A stretch of 64,000 nt of DNA. Origin: Thermus antranikianii DSM 12462. Its GTDB lineage: Bacteria > Deinococcota > Deinococci > Deinococcales > Thermaceae. The position numbers were made by a program, and so were the translations under genes. Location of the stretch: NCBI RefSeq assembly GCF_000423905.1, contig NZ_AUIW01000004.1, positions 62,001-126,000 on the forward strand, in the 5' to 3' direction. Positions 31,309 to 43,473 of this stretch are shown here, one piece after another; the stretch's first letter is position 1; every line of letters begins with the position of its first letter. The notes under the pieces were generated by a model. The model saw nothing but the letters and a program-made list of their open reading frames with translations. It ran no database searches and was not told the origin of the DNA.

Positions 31309-33365
31309 CCAAAAAGGACCCGCACCGCGCCGTTTTGGTCGGTGCGGTAGACCTTTACCCCATGGTGGGCCAGGCGCTTCAAGACCTCGGGGTAGGGGTG
31401 GCCATGGGGGTTCCTTCCCACGCCTATTAAGGCCACCTGGGGCCGGGCGCGTTCCAGGAGACCGGCTTCCGTGCTCGTGCGGGAGCCGTGGTGGCTCACC
31501 TTAACCACGGCCACCCGTGGGGGGCTTAGCCTTTTCTCCACCTCCGCGGGTACATCGGCCAGGAGGAGGGCCTTGGGCCCGGCGAAGTCCAGGAGGAGGA
31601 CCAGGCCGCTTTGGTTGTCGTCTGCTTGCGGGCCAGGGGGCCAGAGGACCTCGAGGCTCCCTTTTCCCACGCGAAGCCGGGTACCGGTTCCGGGGAAGAG
31701 GATGGGCACCTTCCGGCTTTGCAGGGCCTGGACCAGGGGGTGCTCCTTTGGGAAGGCGGGGGAGAGGAGAGCGAGGCCGATGGGAACCTCCTCGGCCACC
31801 TTAAGGAGGCCTCCGTGATGGTCGGCATCGGGGTGGGTGGCCACCAGGACCTCGAGGGCCTCCACCCCCAGGGCCCTTAGGGCCCGCACCACCTTTTCCC
31901 CTTGCTCGGGCCGGCCCCCGTCCACCAGCACCTCGGCCCCACCCAGCCGGGCCAGCAGGGCATCCCCCTGGCCCACGTCCAGGGCAAAGAGGTCCAGGGG
32001 CTTGGGCCAGGAGGCGAGGAGGCTGACCAGAAGGGGAAGGCTGGCAAGGAGGAGGGCTTTCCGCCAGGGGAGAAGCCGGTGCAGGGCCAGGGCCAAGGGG
32101 AAAAGCCCAAGGTAGTAGAGGGCGAAGCCCAAAGGGGAGATTTCCCCCCAGCTTAAGAGTGGGCCACGGCTTGCGGCCTGAGCCAGGAGAAGGAGGGCCC
32201 TGGCCAAAGGTTCCAGAAGGGGTGCCAGAAGACCCCCAAGGAAGAGCTTGAGGAATCCCAGGGGTACCAGGAGGGAGGCCAGGGGCAGGGCCAGGAGGTT
32301 GCTGAGGGGGGAGAGGAGGGGTAGGAAGCCGAAGCGGTCAAGGAGAAGGGGAACCAGGGGGACCTGGGCTGCCAGGCTGGTGAGAAGGGCTCCTGTTAGG
32401 TACCCCCGTGCCCCCTGGGGTCGGGGAAGGGCGGGCAGGAGGAGGGCGATCCCCGCAACCGCCAGGTAGGAGAGCTGGAGGGAAAGGCTTAGCAGGCTTG
32501 CGGGCCACCACAGGAGCTGGAGAAAGAGGGCGAGGCCCAGGGCCTGGAGCACCCCGGCGGCTCCAAGGCCGAGGAAGAGGCCCAGGAGGGATAACCCGGC
32601 CATGAGGCTGGCCCGCACCAAGGAGGGGCTTGGCCCCGCCAGCCAGAGGTAAAAGGGTAGAGCGAGGAGGGCCAGGAGGTAGCGCCATCGGCCCAAAGGG
32701 GTGAGAAGGAAAACCAGGCTTGCCACCAGAAAGCCCACGTGGAGGCCCGAGAGGGCCAGGAGATGGGCGATCCCTGCCTTTTGGAACTGGGCGTAGGTGT
32801 CCTCGAGTTCCCTTTTGTCCCCCAGGACCAGCCCCTCCAGTACCTCGAGGGCAGGGGGCGAGAGCCCCTGCGCCAGGCGGGCACGGAAGGGAGCCCGAGG
32901 ATCGGGAAGCGGAGCCAGGGGTTCCGCCCGTTCCACGTGAAACACCCCCCTTATCCCCCGGGAGAGGAGCCAGGTGCGCTGGTCAAAGCCCCCGGGGTTG
33001 CGCTTGCCCTGGGGTGGAGCCAGGTACCCCCGCAGCCGGTAGCGGCCATCCTCCAGGCCCGGGTAGTGCTGCACCCAAAGCCTGTGTCCCTGCCAGAGGA
33101 TCGTGCCTTGGTGGAGGGTGAAGACACCCTCGAGGCGGGTGCCGTAAGGGGGTTCCGGTACGGGGAAGAGGAGGCCCCGGAGGAGGACCAGAACGAGCCC
33201 AAAGGCCAAGGGAAGTCGGAGGAGGGGGAGGAGGAAGGGCGCTAGGAGAAGGACCCAGGGATGGAAAAGTCCCCAGGCTCCCAGGAGCCCGCCTAGACCC
33301 AGGCCCACCCCTGGACCCCAGGTGGAGAGGAGAGGCTTGGGGAAGACTGCCCTAGGGCCGGACAT
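31296..33365 (-). CDS. comEC: DNA uptake channel protein ComEC/Rec2
   Basis: 689 residues. The N-terminal part has hydrophobic helices and an OB-like exterior domain, a central Competence domain of many helices ([25 protein letters not shown]) and a C-terminal metallo-beta-lactamase domain ([44 protein letters not shown]). It carries single-stranded DNA across the cytoplasmic membrane during natural transformation, a well-known Thermus trait. It overlaps comEA by 14 nt and parB by 13 nt. A parS site is embedded in its coding sequence. Confidence 0.95.
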   Translation of the reverse strand: MSGPRAVFPKPLLSTWGPGVGLGLGGLLGAWGLFHPWVLLLAPFLLPLLRLPLAFGLVLVLLRGLLFPVPEPPYGTRLEGVFTLHQGTILWQGHRLWVQHYPGLEDGRYRLRGYLAPPQGKRNPGGFDQRTWLLSRGIRGVFHVERAEPLAPLPDPRAPFRARLAQGLSPPALEVLEGLVLGDKRELEDTYAQFQKAGIAHLLALSGLHVGFLVASLVFLLTPLGRWRYLLALLALPFYLWLAGPSPSLVRASLMAGLSLLGLFLGLGAAGVLQALGLALFLQLLWWPASLLSLSLQLSYLAVAGIALLLPALPRPQGARGYLTGALLTSLAAQVPLVPLLLDRFGFLPLLSPLSNLLALPLASLLVPLGFLKLFLGGLLAPLLEPLARALLLLAQAASRGPLLSWGEISPLGFALYYLGLFPLALALHRLLPWRKALLLASLPLLVSLLASWPKPLDLFALDVGQGDALLARLGGAEVLVDGGRPEQGEKVVRALRALGVEALEVLVATHPDADHHGGLLKVAEEVPIGLALLSPAFPKEHPLVQALQSRKVPILFPGTGTRLRVGKGSLEVLWPPGPQADDNQSGLVLLLDFAGPKALLLADVPAEVEKRLSPPRVAVVKVSHHGSRTSTEAGLLERARPQVALIGVGRNPHGHPYPEVLKRLAHHGVKVYRTDQNGAVRVLFGYAW
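32929..32944. other. parS centromere site 2, inside comEC
   Basis: CGTTCCACGTGAAACA matches TGTTNCACGTGAAACA except the first base. It is read by comEC as the peptide FHVER. It lies about 1.6 kb past parB; with site 1 it brackets the parAB genes. Confidence 0.8.
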
Positions 33366-33660
33366 AGGGCCTGAGCCGTTCCAGGGTGGCGGGGCCGATG
33401 CCCTTGACCCTCAGGAGGTCCTCCACCCGGGTGTAGGGTCTTCCCTCCACGATCCTCTGGGCCAGCACGGGGCCGACCCCAGGGAGGGTCATGAGTTCCT
33501 CGAGGGTGGCTTGGTTCAAGCTGATGGGTTCGGGGGCTGGGGGCTCGAAGCTGGCCTCCGCCAGGACTTCCACCCGCACCGGTTGGGGTTTGGGGGCCAG
33601 CTTGGGCCAAAGGTTGAAAAGACCCAGGAGGGCTACCGCGAGGAGGTAGAGGAAAACCAC
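33352..33660 (-). CDS. comEA: DNA-binding competence protein ComEA
   Basis: 102 residues: one N-terminal transmembrane helix (VFLYLLAVALLGLFNLWP) and a C-terminal tandem helix-hairpin-helix domain (ISLNQATLEELMTLPGVGPVLAQRIVEGRPYTRVEDLLRVKGIGPATLERL) that binds double-stranded DNA at the outer face. GTG 33660 is the best start because it opens the transmembrane helix; it lies inside the preceding gene (28-nt overlap). The frame is open upstream but reads low-complexity sequence there. It hands DNA to ComEC, the next gene. Confidence 0.9.
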   Translation of the reverse strand: MVFLYLLAVALLGLFNLWPKLAPKPQPVRVEVLAEASFEPPAPEPISLNQATLEELMTLPGVGPVLAQRIVEGRPYTRVEDLLRVKGIGPATLERLRPYVRP

Positions 33661-34283
33661 TCCGTCAAGGCCAAACCAAGCCCGCCTAGGAGAACCCCGG
33701 CCAGCACCCAAGGATCTGCCCCTGGGTTCAGGGCCACGAAGGCCACGGTGTAGGCCAGGGTGAGGAGGGAGAGGACCTTCAAGGGGAGGGCCAAAGGGTT
33801 TCTCCCTCCCTGGGCCTTGGGTATGGGAGCCGGAGAAGGGGGTTCCGGCTCCGGAGCTAGCTCCACCGAGTTCCGTTTGGGAGGGGGTTCCTCCTCCCAC
33901 ACCGGGGTTTTGGGGGGCTCGGGAGGAGGGGGTGGGGGAGGGGTTTCCTGGGTCAGGGGGGTCTTGGGGGCGGGGGCTGGAACCGAGGTGGCCTTGCGGG
34001 CCCGGGCCACGTGGGGTTTCAACCCTTCCAGAAAAGCCTTAAGCTCCTCCAAGGGGAAGGCCTTCAGGGGGAGGACCAGGGAATCCCCCTCCCCTTGTAC
34101 CAGGAGGGTACCGGCTTCTCCCTTGCCTACCCGGCGGATCCTGGCCAGCTCCATACGCTTTACCCCGGCGTCGTCCACAAAGACGAGATGGGTTTCGGTG
34201 ATGGCCAGAAATCCACCCGGCCCTTCCAGCTTGGCCAAGGCTTCCTCGCCCAGGCGGGAAAACGCCGCTTCATACTTACCCAT
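33633..34283 (-). CDS. Membrane protein with an N-terminal PH-like domain, first gene of the comEA-comEC run
   Basis: 216 residues. Residues 1-~90 resemble a small bacterial PH domain (FLAITETHLVFVDDAGVKRMELARIRRVGKGEAGTLLVQ...EELKAFLEGL). A proline-rich linker of ~60 residues (PPPPPPPEPPKTPVWEEEPPP) follows, then two C-terminal transmembrane helices (VLSLLTLAYTVAFVAL and WVLAGVLLGGLGLALTEWF). The domain should face the cytoplasm. The ATG is 6 nt after TACAAT, so leaderless. It overlaps comEA by 28 nt. Function unknown; a link to DNA uptake is suggested only by position. Confidence 0.75.
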   Translation of the reverse strand: MGKYEAAFSRLGEEALAKLEGPGGFLAITETHLVFVDDAGVKRMELARIRRVGKGEAGTLLVQGEGDSLVLPLKAFPLEELKAFLEGLKPHVARARKATSVPAPAPKTPLTQETPPPPPPPEPPKTPVWEEEPPPKRNSVELAPEPEPPSPAPIPKAQGGRNPLALPLKVLSLLTLAYTVAFVALNPGADPWVLAGVLLGGLGLALTEWFSSTSSR

Positions 34284-34289
34284 GGCCCC

Positions 34290-34299
34290 ATTGTATACT
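34290..34299. promoter_or_regulatory. Overlapping divergent -10 boxes between two leaderless genes
   Basis: ATTGTATACT: minus-strand TACAAT (34290-34295) is 6 nt from the ATG at 34283, and plus-strand TATACT (34294-34299) is 7 nt from the GTG at 34307. The boxes share 2 bp and the whole intergenic gap is 23 bp. Confidence 0.65.
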
Positions 34300-34306
34300 C
34301 CCCCTC

Positions 34307-34957
34307 GTGCCCTTGCGCTTGGGACACCGCGGCGCCCCTCGCCTGGTGGAAGGCGAGGCCCAGGCCTATGTGGAAAATACTCTGGAGGCTTTCCGCCAGG
34401 CTTTGGAGGCTGGACTGGATGGGTTTGAGCTGGACGTGCACCTCACCCGGGATGGGGTGCTGGTGGTGCACCATGACTTTACCCTGGGGGGCATCCCTAT
34501 TAACGGGGTTTCCTCTAGGGAACTCCCGGCTTATGTGCCCACCCTCGAGGAAGTGCTGAGGACCTTCCCCGGGGCCTGGATCAACGTGGAGCTGAAAAGC
34601 CTTCCCCCGGAAACCGACGGCCGGGAGGAGGCCTTGGCCAGGCTCCTGGCCCGCTATCCCTCGGATAGGATCTGGGTGAGCTCCTTCGATCCCTTGGCCC
34701 TGGTGCGCCTTAGACGGCTTGGGGTGGGTCCCCTGGGCCTTCTTTACCAGCACGAGGAGGCGGAGGCCCTGGCCCCCTGCCTGGGGGTGGAGTGGGTGCA
34801 TCCCGAGGCCTCTCTGCTCACCGAGGCCAAGGTGAGGGAGCTAAGGGGCCGCTACCGGGTACTGGCCTGGACGGTGAACCGCCGCCAGCAAGCCCAGGAA
34901 TTGGCCGCCTGGGGGGTGGATGCCCTGGTCACCGATTTCCCGGGGGTCCTCGTATAA
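34307..34957 (+). CDS. ugpQ: Glycerophosphodiester phosphodiesterase
   Basis: 216 residues of GDPD TIM-barrel. Signatures: LGHRGAPRLVEGE at the start (HR dyad), ENTLEAFRQALEAGLDGFELDVHLTRDGVLVVHHD (metal site E, D and the second histidine) and WVHPEASLLTE...VLAWTVN. It cleaves glycerophosphodiesters to glycerol 3-phosphate and an alcohol. No signal peptide, so cytoplasmic. GTG 34307 is leaderless. The stop codon TAA is part of the ppa -10 box. Confidence 0.93.
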   Translation: MPLRLGHRGAPRLVEGEAQAYVENTLEAFRQALEAGLDGFELDVHLTRDGVLVVHHDFTLGGIPINGVSSRELPAYVPTLEEVLRTFPGAWINVELKSLPPETDGREEALARLLARYPSDRIWVSSFDPLALVRLRRLGVGPLGLLYQHEEAEALAPCLGVEWVHPEASLLTEAKVRELRGRYRVLAWTVNRRQQAQELAAWGVDALVTDFPGVLV

Positions 34958-34958
34958 T
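34953..34958 (+). promoter_or_regulatory. -10 box of ppa
   Basis: A perfect TATAAT that includes the stop codon of the preceding gene (TAA, 34955-34957). The ATG of ppa is 9 nt downstream after a run of seven G, giving a leader of only a few nucleotides. No convincing -35. Confidence 0.55.
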
Positions 34959-34967
34959 GGGGGGGCT

Positions 34968-35498
34968 ATGGCGAACCTGAAGAGCCTTCCTGTGGGTAAG
35001 GGTGCCCCCGAAGTGGTGCACATGGTCATCGAGGTGCCCAGGGGTTCCGGCAACAAGTACGAGTACGATCCAGATCTTGGGGTTATCAAGCTGGACCGGG
35101 TTCTCCCCGGGGCCCAGTTCTATCCCGGGGACTACGGGTTCATTCCCTCGACCCTGGCCGAGGATGGGGATCCCCTGGATGGCATCGTTCTCTCCACCTA
35201 CCCCCTTTTGCCCGGGGTGGTGGTGGAGGTGCGGGTGGTAGGCCTCCTCCTCATGGAGGACGAAAAGGGCGGGGACGCTAAGATCATCGGGGTGGTGGCG
35301 GAGGACCAGCGCCTGGACCACATCCGGGATATCGCTGATGTGCCTGAGGGGATTAAGCAGGAGATCCAGCACTTCTTTGAAACCTACAAGGCCCTCGAGG
35401 CCAAGAAAGGCAAGTGGGTGAAGGTGACGGGCTGGCGCGACCGGCAGGCGGCCTTGGAGGAGGTGAGGGCCTGCATCGCCCGCTACGGGGCCCGTTGA
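34968..35498 (+). CDS. ppa: Inorganic pyrophosphatase
   Basis: Hydrolyses pyrophosphate and so pulls nucleic acid and protein synthesis forward. 176 residues, matching family I enzymes (Thermus PPase is about 175). The metal and substrate motifs are NKYEYDPDLGVIKLDRVL, FYPGDYGFIPSTLAEDGDPLDGIVLS and DEKGGDAKIIGVV. The C-terminal region VKVTGWRDRQAALEEV is typical. Starts MANLKSLPVG. A terminator follows. Confidence 0.97.
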   Translation: MANLKSLPVGKGAPEVVHMVIEVPRGSGNKYEYDPDLGVIKLDRVLPGAQFYPGDYGFIPSTLAEDGDPLDGIVLSTYPLLPGVVVEVRVVGLLLMEDEKGGDAKIIGVVAEDQRLDHIRDIADVPEGIKQEIQHFFETYKALEAKKGKWVKVTGWRDRQAALEEVRACIARYGAR

Positions 35499-35521
35499 GG
35501 CCGGTCCCTGGGGAAAACCGG

Positions 35522-35552
35522 AAGGGCCTAGCCGAGGGGCCAGGCCCTTTTT
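35522..35552 (+). terminator. Intrinsic terminator after ppa
   Basis: AAGGGCCT (35522-35529) pairs with AGGCCCTT (35542-35549) around a 12-nt GC-rich loop; five T follow. It lies 24 nt after the ppa stop codon. Confidence 0.7.
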
Positions 35553-35583
35553 AAGCGGCTTACAATGGGGTTGGAGGAGGCTT

Positions 35584-36081
35584 ATGGTTTGCCCGGCGTG
35601 CGGGGAAACCCTGGAGCTGGAGGGGTACAAGGCGGGGGACCTGGTGGACTGCGAGGCCTGCGGGGCGATTTTACGCCTGATTTCCGACGGCACCCTGGAG
35701 CTGGTGGAGGCTCCCCCCGAGGAGGAAGGGGAGGCCCTTTGGGGAATCACCGCCTATGGGGAAGGGGAGGAGGCGGTTCTGGTTTTTTCCGACGGCACTT
35801 TGGAAGAGGAGGTGCGGGCTCTTAAGGCCGATCTCTTGGAAGCCCTTCGCCGCTTGGATGAGGGAGTGGGGGAGGAACCCCCCAAGGAGGCCGAGGACGA
35901 ACCCAATCTGGAGCCCGACTACCTGACGGCCCATGTGGAAACCGACCAGGGCCCCATGGCCCTGCGCCGCATCCTCTTTCCGGGGAGCCCGGATCTTTTG
36001 GAGTTCACCCTGCCCTCGGGCTCGGTATACCAGTTCACTTTCCACGAGGTCCAAGAGCTTCTGAGGCCCGTGCTTCTTTAA
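35584..36081 (+). CDS. LysW-like zinc-ribbon protein with a C-terminal extension
   Basis: 165 residues. The first ~52 residues resemble the carrier protein LysW of the Thermus lysine pathway: two CPACG/CEACG zinc knuckles (MVCPACGETLELEGYKAGD...CEACGAILRL), then an acidic segment (ELVEAPPEEEGEALWG). Unlike LysW it does not end there with EDWGE but continues ~110 residues, including acidic helices and a final VYQFTFHEVQELLRPVLL. Thus it is not LysW itself. Function unknown. TACAAT (35561-35566) and GGAGGAGG precede the ATG; rsmI follows 1 nt after the stop. Confidence 0.75.
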   Translation: MVCPACGETLELEGYKAGDLVDCEACGAILRLISDGTLELVEAPPEEEGEALWGITAYGEGEEAVLVFSDGTLEEEVRALKADLLEALRRLDEGVGEEPPKEAEDEPNLEPDYLTAHVETDQGPMALRRILFPGSPDLLEFTLPSGSVYQFTFHEVQELLRPVLL

Positions 36082-36082
36082 G

Positions 36083-36895
36083 GTGCGCCTGGTACTGGTA
36101 CCCACCCCCATCGGCAACCTGGAGGACATCACCCTAAGGGCCCTGAGGGTGCTCAAGGAGGTGGAGGTGGTGGCCTGTGAGGACACCCGGCGTACCGGGC
36201 TTCTCCTCCGCCACTACGGCATCTCTACTCCTACCCTGCGCTTGGACCAACACACGATGGGAAGGGCCAGGGAACTCCTTGCCCCTTACGCTTACGTGGC
36301 CTACGCCACTGACGCCGGCACCCCGGGCATCTCCGATCCCGGGGCGGAGCTGGTGCGGCTGGCGTTAGAATGGGGCTGGCGGGTGGAAGCGCTTCCGGGT
36401 CCCACCGCCCTCATCCCCGCCCTGGTGGCCTCGGGCCTGCCCACCCACCGCTTCACCTTTGAGGGGTTTCTGCCCAAGGGGGGCAAGGAGCGCAAGGAAC
36501 GGCTTTGGGCCCTGGCCCGGGAAGGGAGGACCGCGGTGCTGTACGAAAGCCCCCATCGCCTGCAAAAAACCCTGGAGGACCTCATGGGGGTCTACGGCCC
36601 CGGGCATCCCGTGGCCGTGGCCCGGGAGATCAGCAAGGTGCACGAGGAGATCTTCCGGGGGACCCTGGAAGAGGCCTGGAGGCACTTTAAAAATCCGAGG
36701 GGTGAGTTCGTTTTGGTGCTGGGGCCTAAGGAGGCGCCACCTGTGGAGGCCAAGCGGGTCTTGGAGGAGCTAAAAGCCCAGGGCCTTAAGGGTAAGGCCC
36801 TTTTCCGGGCCCTTCTGCAGAGGGGGGTTCCCAGGAACGAGGCCTATCGCCTGGCTTTGGAAGGGGAGAAGAAGCCCTTTGAGGAGGGAGAATGA
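36083..36895 (+). CDS. rsmI: 16S rRNA (cytidine1402-2'-O)-methyltransferase RsmI
   Basis: 270 residues of the tetrapyrrole methylase fold. The start RLVLVPTPIGNLEDITLRAL, CEDTRRTGLLL, YATDAGTPGISDPGAELVRLA (SAM loop) and ALPGPTALIPALVASGLP are diagnostic. It methylates the 2'-OH of C1402 in the ribosomal P site. GTG 36083 is 1 nt after the previous stop, and it overlaps pfkA by 4 nt. Confidence 0.96.
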   Translation: MRLVLVPTPIGNLEDITLRALRVLKEVEVVACEDTRRTGLLLRHYGISTPTLRLDQHTMGRARELLAPYAYVAYATDAGTPGISDPGAELVRLALEWGWRVEALPGPTALIPALVASGLPTHRFTFEGFLPKGGKERKERLWALAREGRTAVLYESPHRLQKTLEDLMGVYGPGHPVAVAREISKVHEEIFRGTLEEAWRHFKNPRGEFVLVLGPKEAPPVEAKRVLEELKAQGLKGKALFRALLQRGVPRNEAYRLALEGEKKPFEEGE

Positions 36896-37860
36896 AGCGC
36901 ATAGGGGTGTTTACTTCCGGCGGCGACGCCCCGGGGATGAATGCGGCCATCAGGGCGGTGGTGCGCCAGGCCTATGCCTTGGGCCTCGAGGTGATCGGCA
37001 TCCGCCGGGGCTATGCGGGCATGATCCTGGGGGAGATGGTGCCCTTGGGGGTGCGGGATGTGGCCAACATCCTTCAGCGGGGGGGAACCGTCCTCCTCAC
37101 CGCAAGAAGCCAGGAGTTCCTCACGGAAGAGGGCCGGGCCAAGGCGGCGGAGAAGCTCAAAGCGGCGGGCATCGAGGGCCTGGTGGCCATCGGAGGGGAC
37201 GGTACCTTTCGCGGGGCCATGCGGCTTTTGGAGGAGCATAAGGTCCCCGTGGTGGGGGTGCCCGGCACCATCGACAACGACCTTTACGGCACCGATTACA
37301 CCATTGGCTTTGACACCGCGGTGAACACGGCCCTCGAGGCCATAGACCGCATCCGGGACACCGCAGCCAGCCACGAGCGGGTCTTCTTCATCGAGGTCAT
37401 GGGGCGGGACTCCGGGTTCATCGCCCTGGATGTGGGGCTGGCTGGGGGGGCCGAGGTGATCGCCGTGCCCGAGGAACCCGTGGACCCCAGGGCCATCGCC
37501 GAGGGGCTTCTGGAATCCCTGCGCCGGGGCAAGTCCAGCTCCATCGTGGTGGTGGCGGAAGGGGCCTATCCCGGAGGGGCGGCGGGGCTTCTTGCCGCCA
37601 TAAGGGAGCACGTGCCGGTGGAGGCCCGGGTCACGGTCCTGGGCCACATCCAGCGGGGCGGGAGCCCCACGGCCAAGGACCGCATCCTGGCAAGCCGCCT
37701 AGGGGCGGCAGCGGTGGAGGCCCTGGCTGGGGGGACCAGCGGGGTCATGGTGGGGGAGGTGGAGGGGGAGGTGGAGCTCACCCCCCTCAAGGAGGCGGTG
37801 GAGCGTAAGAAGGACATCAACCGCTCCCTTCTGGCCCTGTCGCGGATTCTGGCCCTCTAG
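36892..37860 (+). CDS. pfkA: ATP-dependent 6-phosphofructokinase
   Basis: Phosphorylates fructose 6-phosphate, the committing step of glycolysis. 322 residues, normal for the bacterial PfkA. Motifs: KRIGVFTSGGDAPGMNAAIRAVV, IGGDGTFRGA (ATP loop), the catalytic PGTIDNDL, the substrate loop EVMGRDSGFIAL and GHIQRGGSPTAKDR. Starts 4 nt inside rsmI (ATGA). The stop codon is part of a short tandem repeat. It is 13 kb from eno-pyk, so the glycolytic genes are not one operon. Confidence 0.97.
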   Translation: MKRIGVFTSGGDAPGMNAAIRAVVRQAYALGLEVIGIRRGYAGMILGEMVPLGVRDVANILQRGGTVLLTARSQEFLTEEGRAKAAEKLKAAGIEGLVAIGGDGTFRGAMRLLEEHKVPVVGVPGTIDNDLYGTDYTIGFDTAVNTALEAIDRIRDTAASHERVFFIEVMGRDSGFIALDVGLAGGAEVIAVPEEPVDPRAIAEGLLESLRRGKSSSIVVVAEGAYPGGAAGLLAAIREHVPVEARVTVLGHIQRGGSPTAKDRILASRLGAAAVEALAGGTSGVMVGEVEGEVELTPLKEAVERKKDINRSLLALSRILAL

Positions 37861-37898
37861 ATAGCCTTGCGGCTGACCTAGATAGCCTTACGGCCGAT
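37857..37898. repeat. Two-copy 21-bp tandem repeat after pfkA
   Basis: Two copies that start CTAGATAGCCTT and differ at three positions (37857-37877, 37878-37898), then a third CTAG. The first copy includes the pfkA stop codon; the second overlaps the end of the convergent cvpA-like gene. Confidence 0.6.
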
Positions 37899-38343
37899 CT
37901 AGGCCGAGGGCCCGCCTGAGCCATGGGGAGGTCCAGGCCAGGCGGAAGGCTTCCCGGGTGAAGGGGCTCTGGCTCACCCCGTCGTAGACCGGGGTGGGAA
38001 GGTTCAGGGAGGGGTAGCGGAGGCTCCCGGCGGCGGTTTTTTCCCAGGGATAGCCGGTCCAGATGGCCAGGGCCACGAAGAGGCCCAAAAGGAACCCTCC
38101 CAGGGAGCCCAGGAGGACCTCGAGGCCCTGGGAAAGGGAGGGAAGGGGGAGGCTTTTGGCCAGAAGCCCCAGGAGAAGCCCGAGGCCAAGACCCCACCAG
38201 GGGCCGGCAAACCCCACCTGGGCCAGGAGGAGGTAGAGCACCACCCCAAGCCCGGCGAAGGCCCCCTGGAGGCCGTTCCGGTAGCCCCAGGCCAGGGCCA
38301 CGGCCAGGCCTAGCAGGGCCAAGAGGTCCACCCAGGTAAGCAT
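37888..38343 (-). CDS. CvpA-like membrane protein
   Basis: 151 residues with about four hydrophobic helices (DLLALLGLAVALAWGYRNGLQGAFAGLGVVLYLLLAQV, WGLGLGLLLGLLAKSL, LEVLLGSLGGFLLGLFVALAIW) and a short polar C-terminus. The N-terminal WVDLLALLGLAVALAWGYRNGLQGA matches the CvpA/colicin V production family pattern, which in other bacteria contributes to envelope stability. Starts ATG 38343, 16 nt after pheT's start-side neighbour; same strand as pheST but downstream of them. Assignment moderate. Confidence 0.72.
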   Translation of the reverse strand: MLTWVDLLALLGLAVALAWGYRNGLQGAFAGLGVVLYLLLAQVGFAGPWWGLGLGLLLGLLAKSLPLPSLSQGLEVLLGSLGGFLLGLFVALAIWTGYPWEKTAAGSLRYPSLNLPTPVYDGVSQSPFTREAFRLAWTSPWLRRALGLDRP

Positions 38344-38359
38344 GGCCCTAGTTTACCGC

Positions 38360-42731
<4,372 letters not shown>

Positions 42732-42770
42732 GAGGACCTCCCCGTCTAAGGGCATCTCGATTGTGAAAGA

Positions 42771-43430
42771 TTATAAAGCTTCTGCGAGTTTCCGGAAGAT
42801 CTCTGGTGGCTCCGGGGCCCTGCCCCCATCCGTCCAGGAGAAGCGAAGGTCCCTGAGAGGACCCTCCCCCACCCCCATCCCCTGGGGGAAGAGGGGCCGC
42901 AGGTCCAGGGGTCCGGCCTCCTCCCCGCCGAAGGCCTCTTGGAAGCGGGCCACCTCCTTCTCGTGGCCGAAGTGAAAGGCGTAAAGCCACCACCTCCCTC
43001 CCTCCAGGAGGGCAAAGAGGAAGCGGGGATGGGGGGTAAGCTCGGGAAATTCTCCGGTGAAGGGCCTCTTTAGAAAGACGGAGGCCTGCCCCGGCCTCAG
43101 GCGAAAGACCACCTCGAGGGCCTTTCCTAACAGGCCAAAACTCCCCACAAAGGGCCGCACCAGGTCGTAACCCTGCACGTTCTTCACCACCACCCCCCCG
43201 GCCCGCACCACCCTTCCCTTGGGGGTCTTAAAGGTCAGGCCCAGGACCTCCGCCGGAAAGAAGAAGGTTTGGCCAAAGCCCCCCCGTTCCAAAAGCCCCC
43301 CCACCCCTCCAGGGAGCTCCACAGGGGGGAAAGGGGGATAGAGCCGGGTGCCGGAAAGCCTTTCGTAGACGGAAAGAAGCCCGGCCTCCCCAGGGGCCAC
43401 CAGGTACTGATCGGCGGCGTGGAGTTCCAT
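42771..43430 (-). CDS. FAD-binding protein, GlcE-like (glycolate oxidase subunit type)
   Basis: 219 residues with the FAD-PCMH fold pattern: [66 protein letters not shown], ending in a LRLRPGQ segment. This is the FAD-binding portion of GlcE, but the protein is shorter than GlcE of other bacteria (about 350), lacking the N-terminal third and much of the C-terminal domain. No glcD or glcF is adjacent. TACCAT ends 6 nt before the ATG, so leaderless. Function inferred with moderate confidence. Confidence 0.72.
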   Translation of the reverse strand: MELHAADQYLVAPGEAGLLSVYERLSGTRLYPPFPPVELPGGVGGLLERGGFGQTFFFPAEVLGLTFKTPKGRVVRAGGVVVKNVQGYDLVRPFVGSFGLLGKALEVVFRLRPGQASVFLKRPFTGEFPELTPHPRFLFALLEGGRWWLYAFHFGHEKEVARFQEAFGGEEAGPLDLRPLFPQGMGVGEGPLRDLRFSWTDGGRAPEPPEIFRKLAEAL

Positions 43431-43473
43431 GGGGTTATGGTAGCGCGGGTGGAGGATTCTGGGACAAAAGAGC

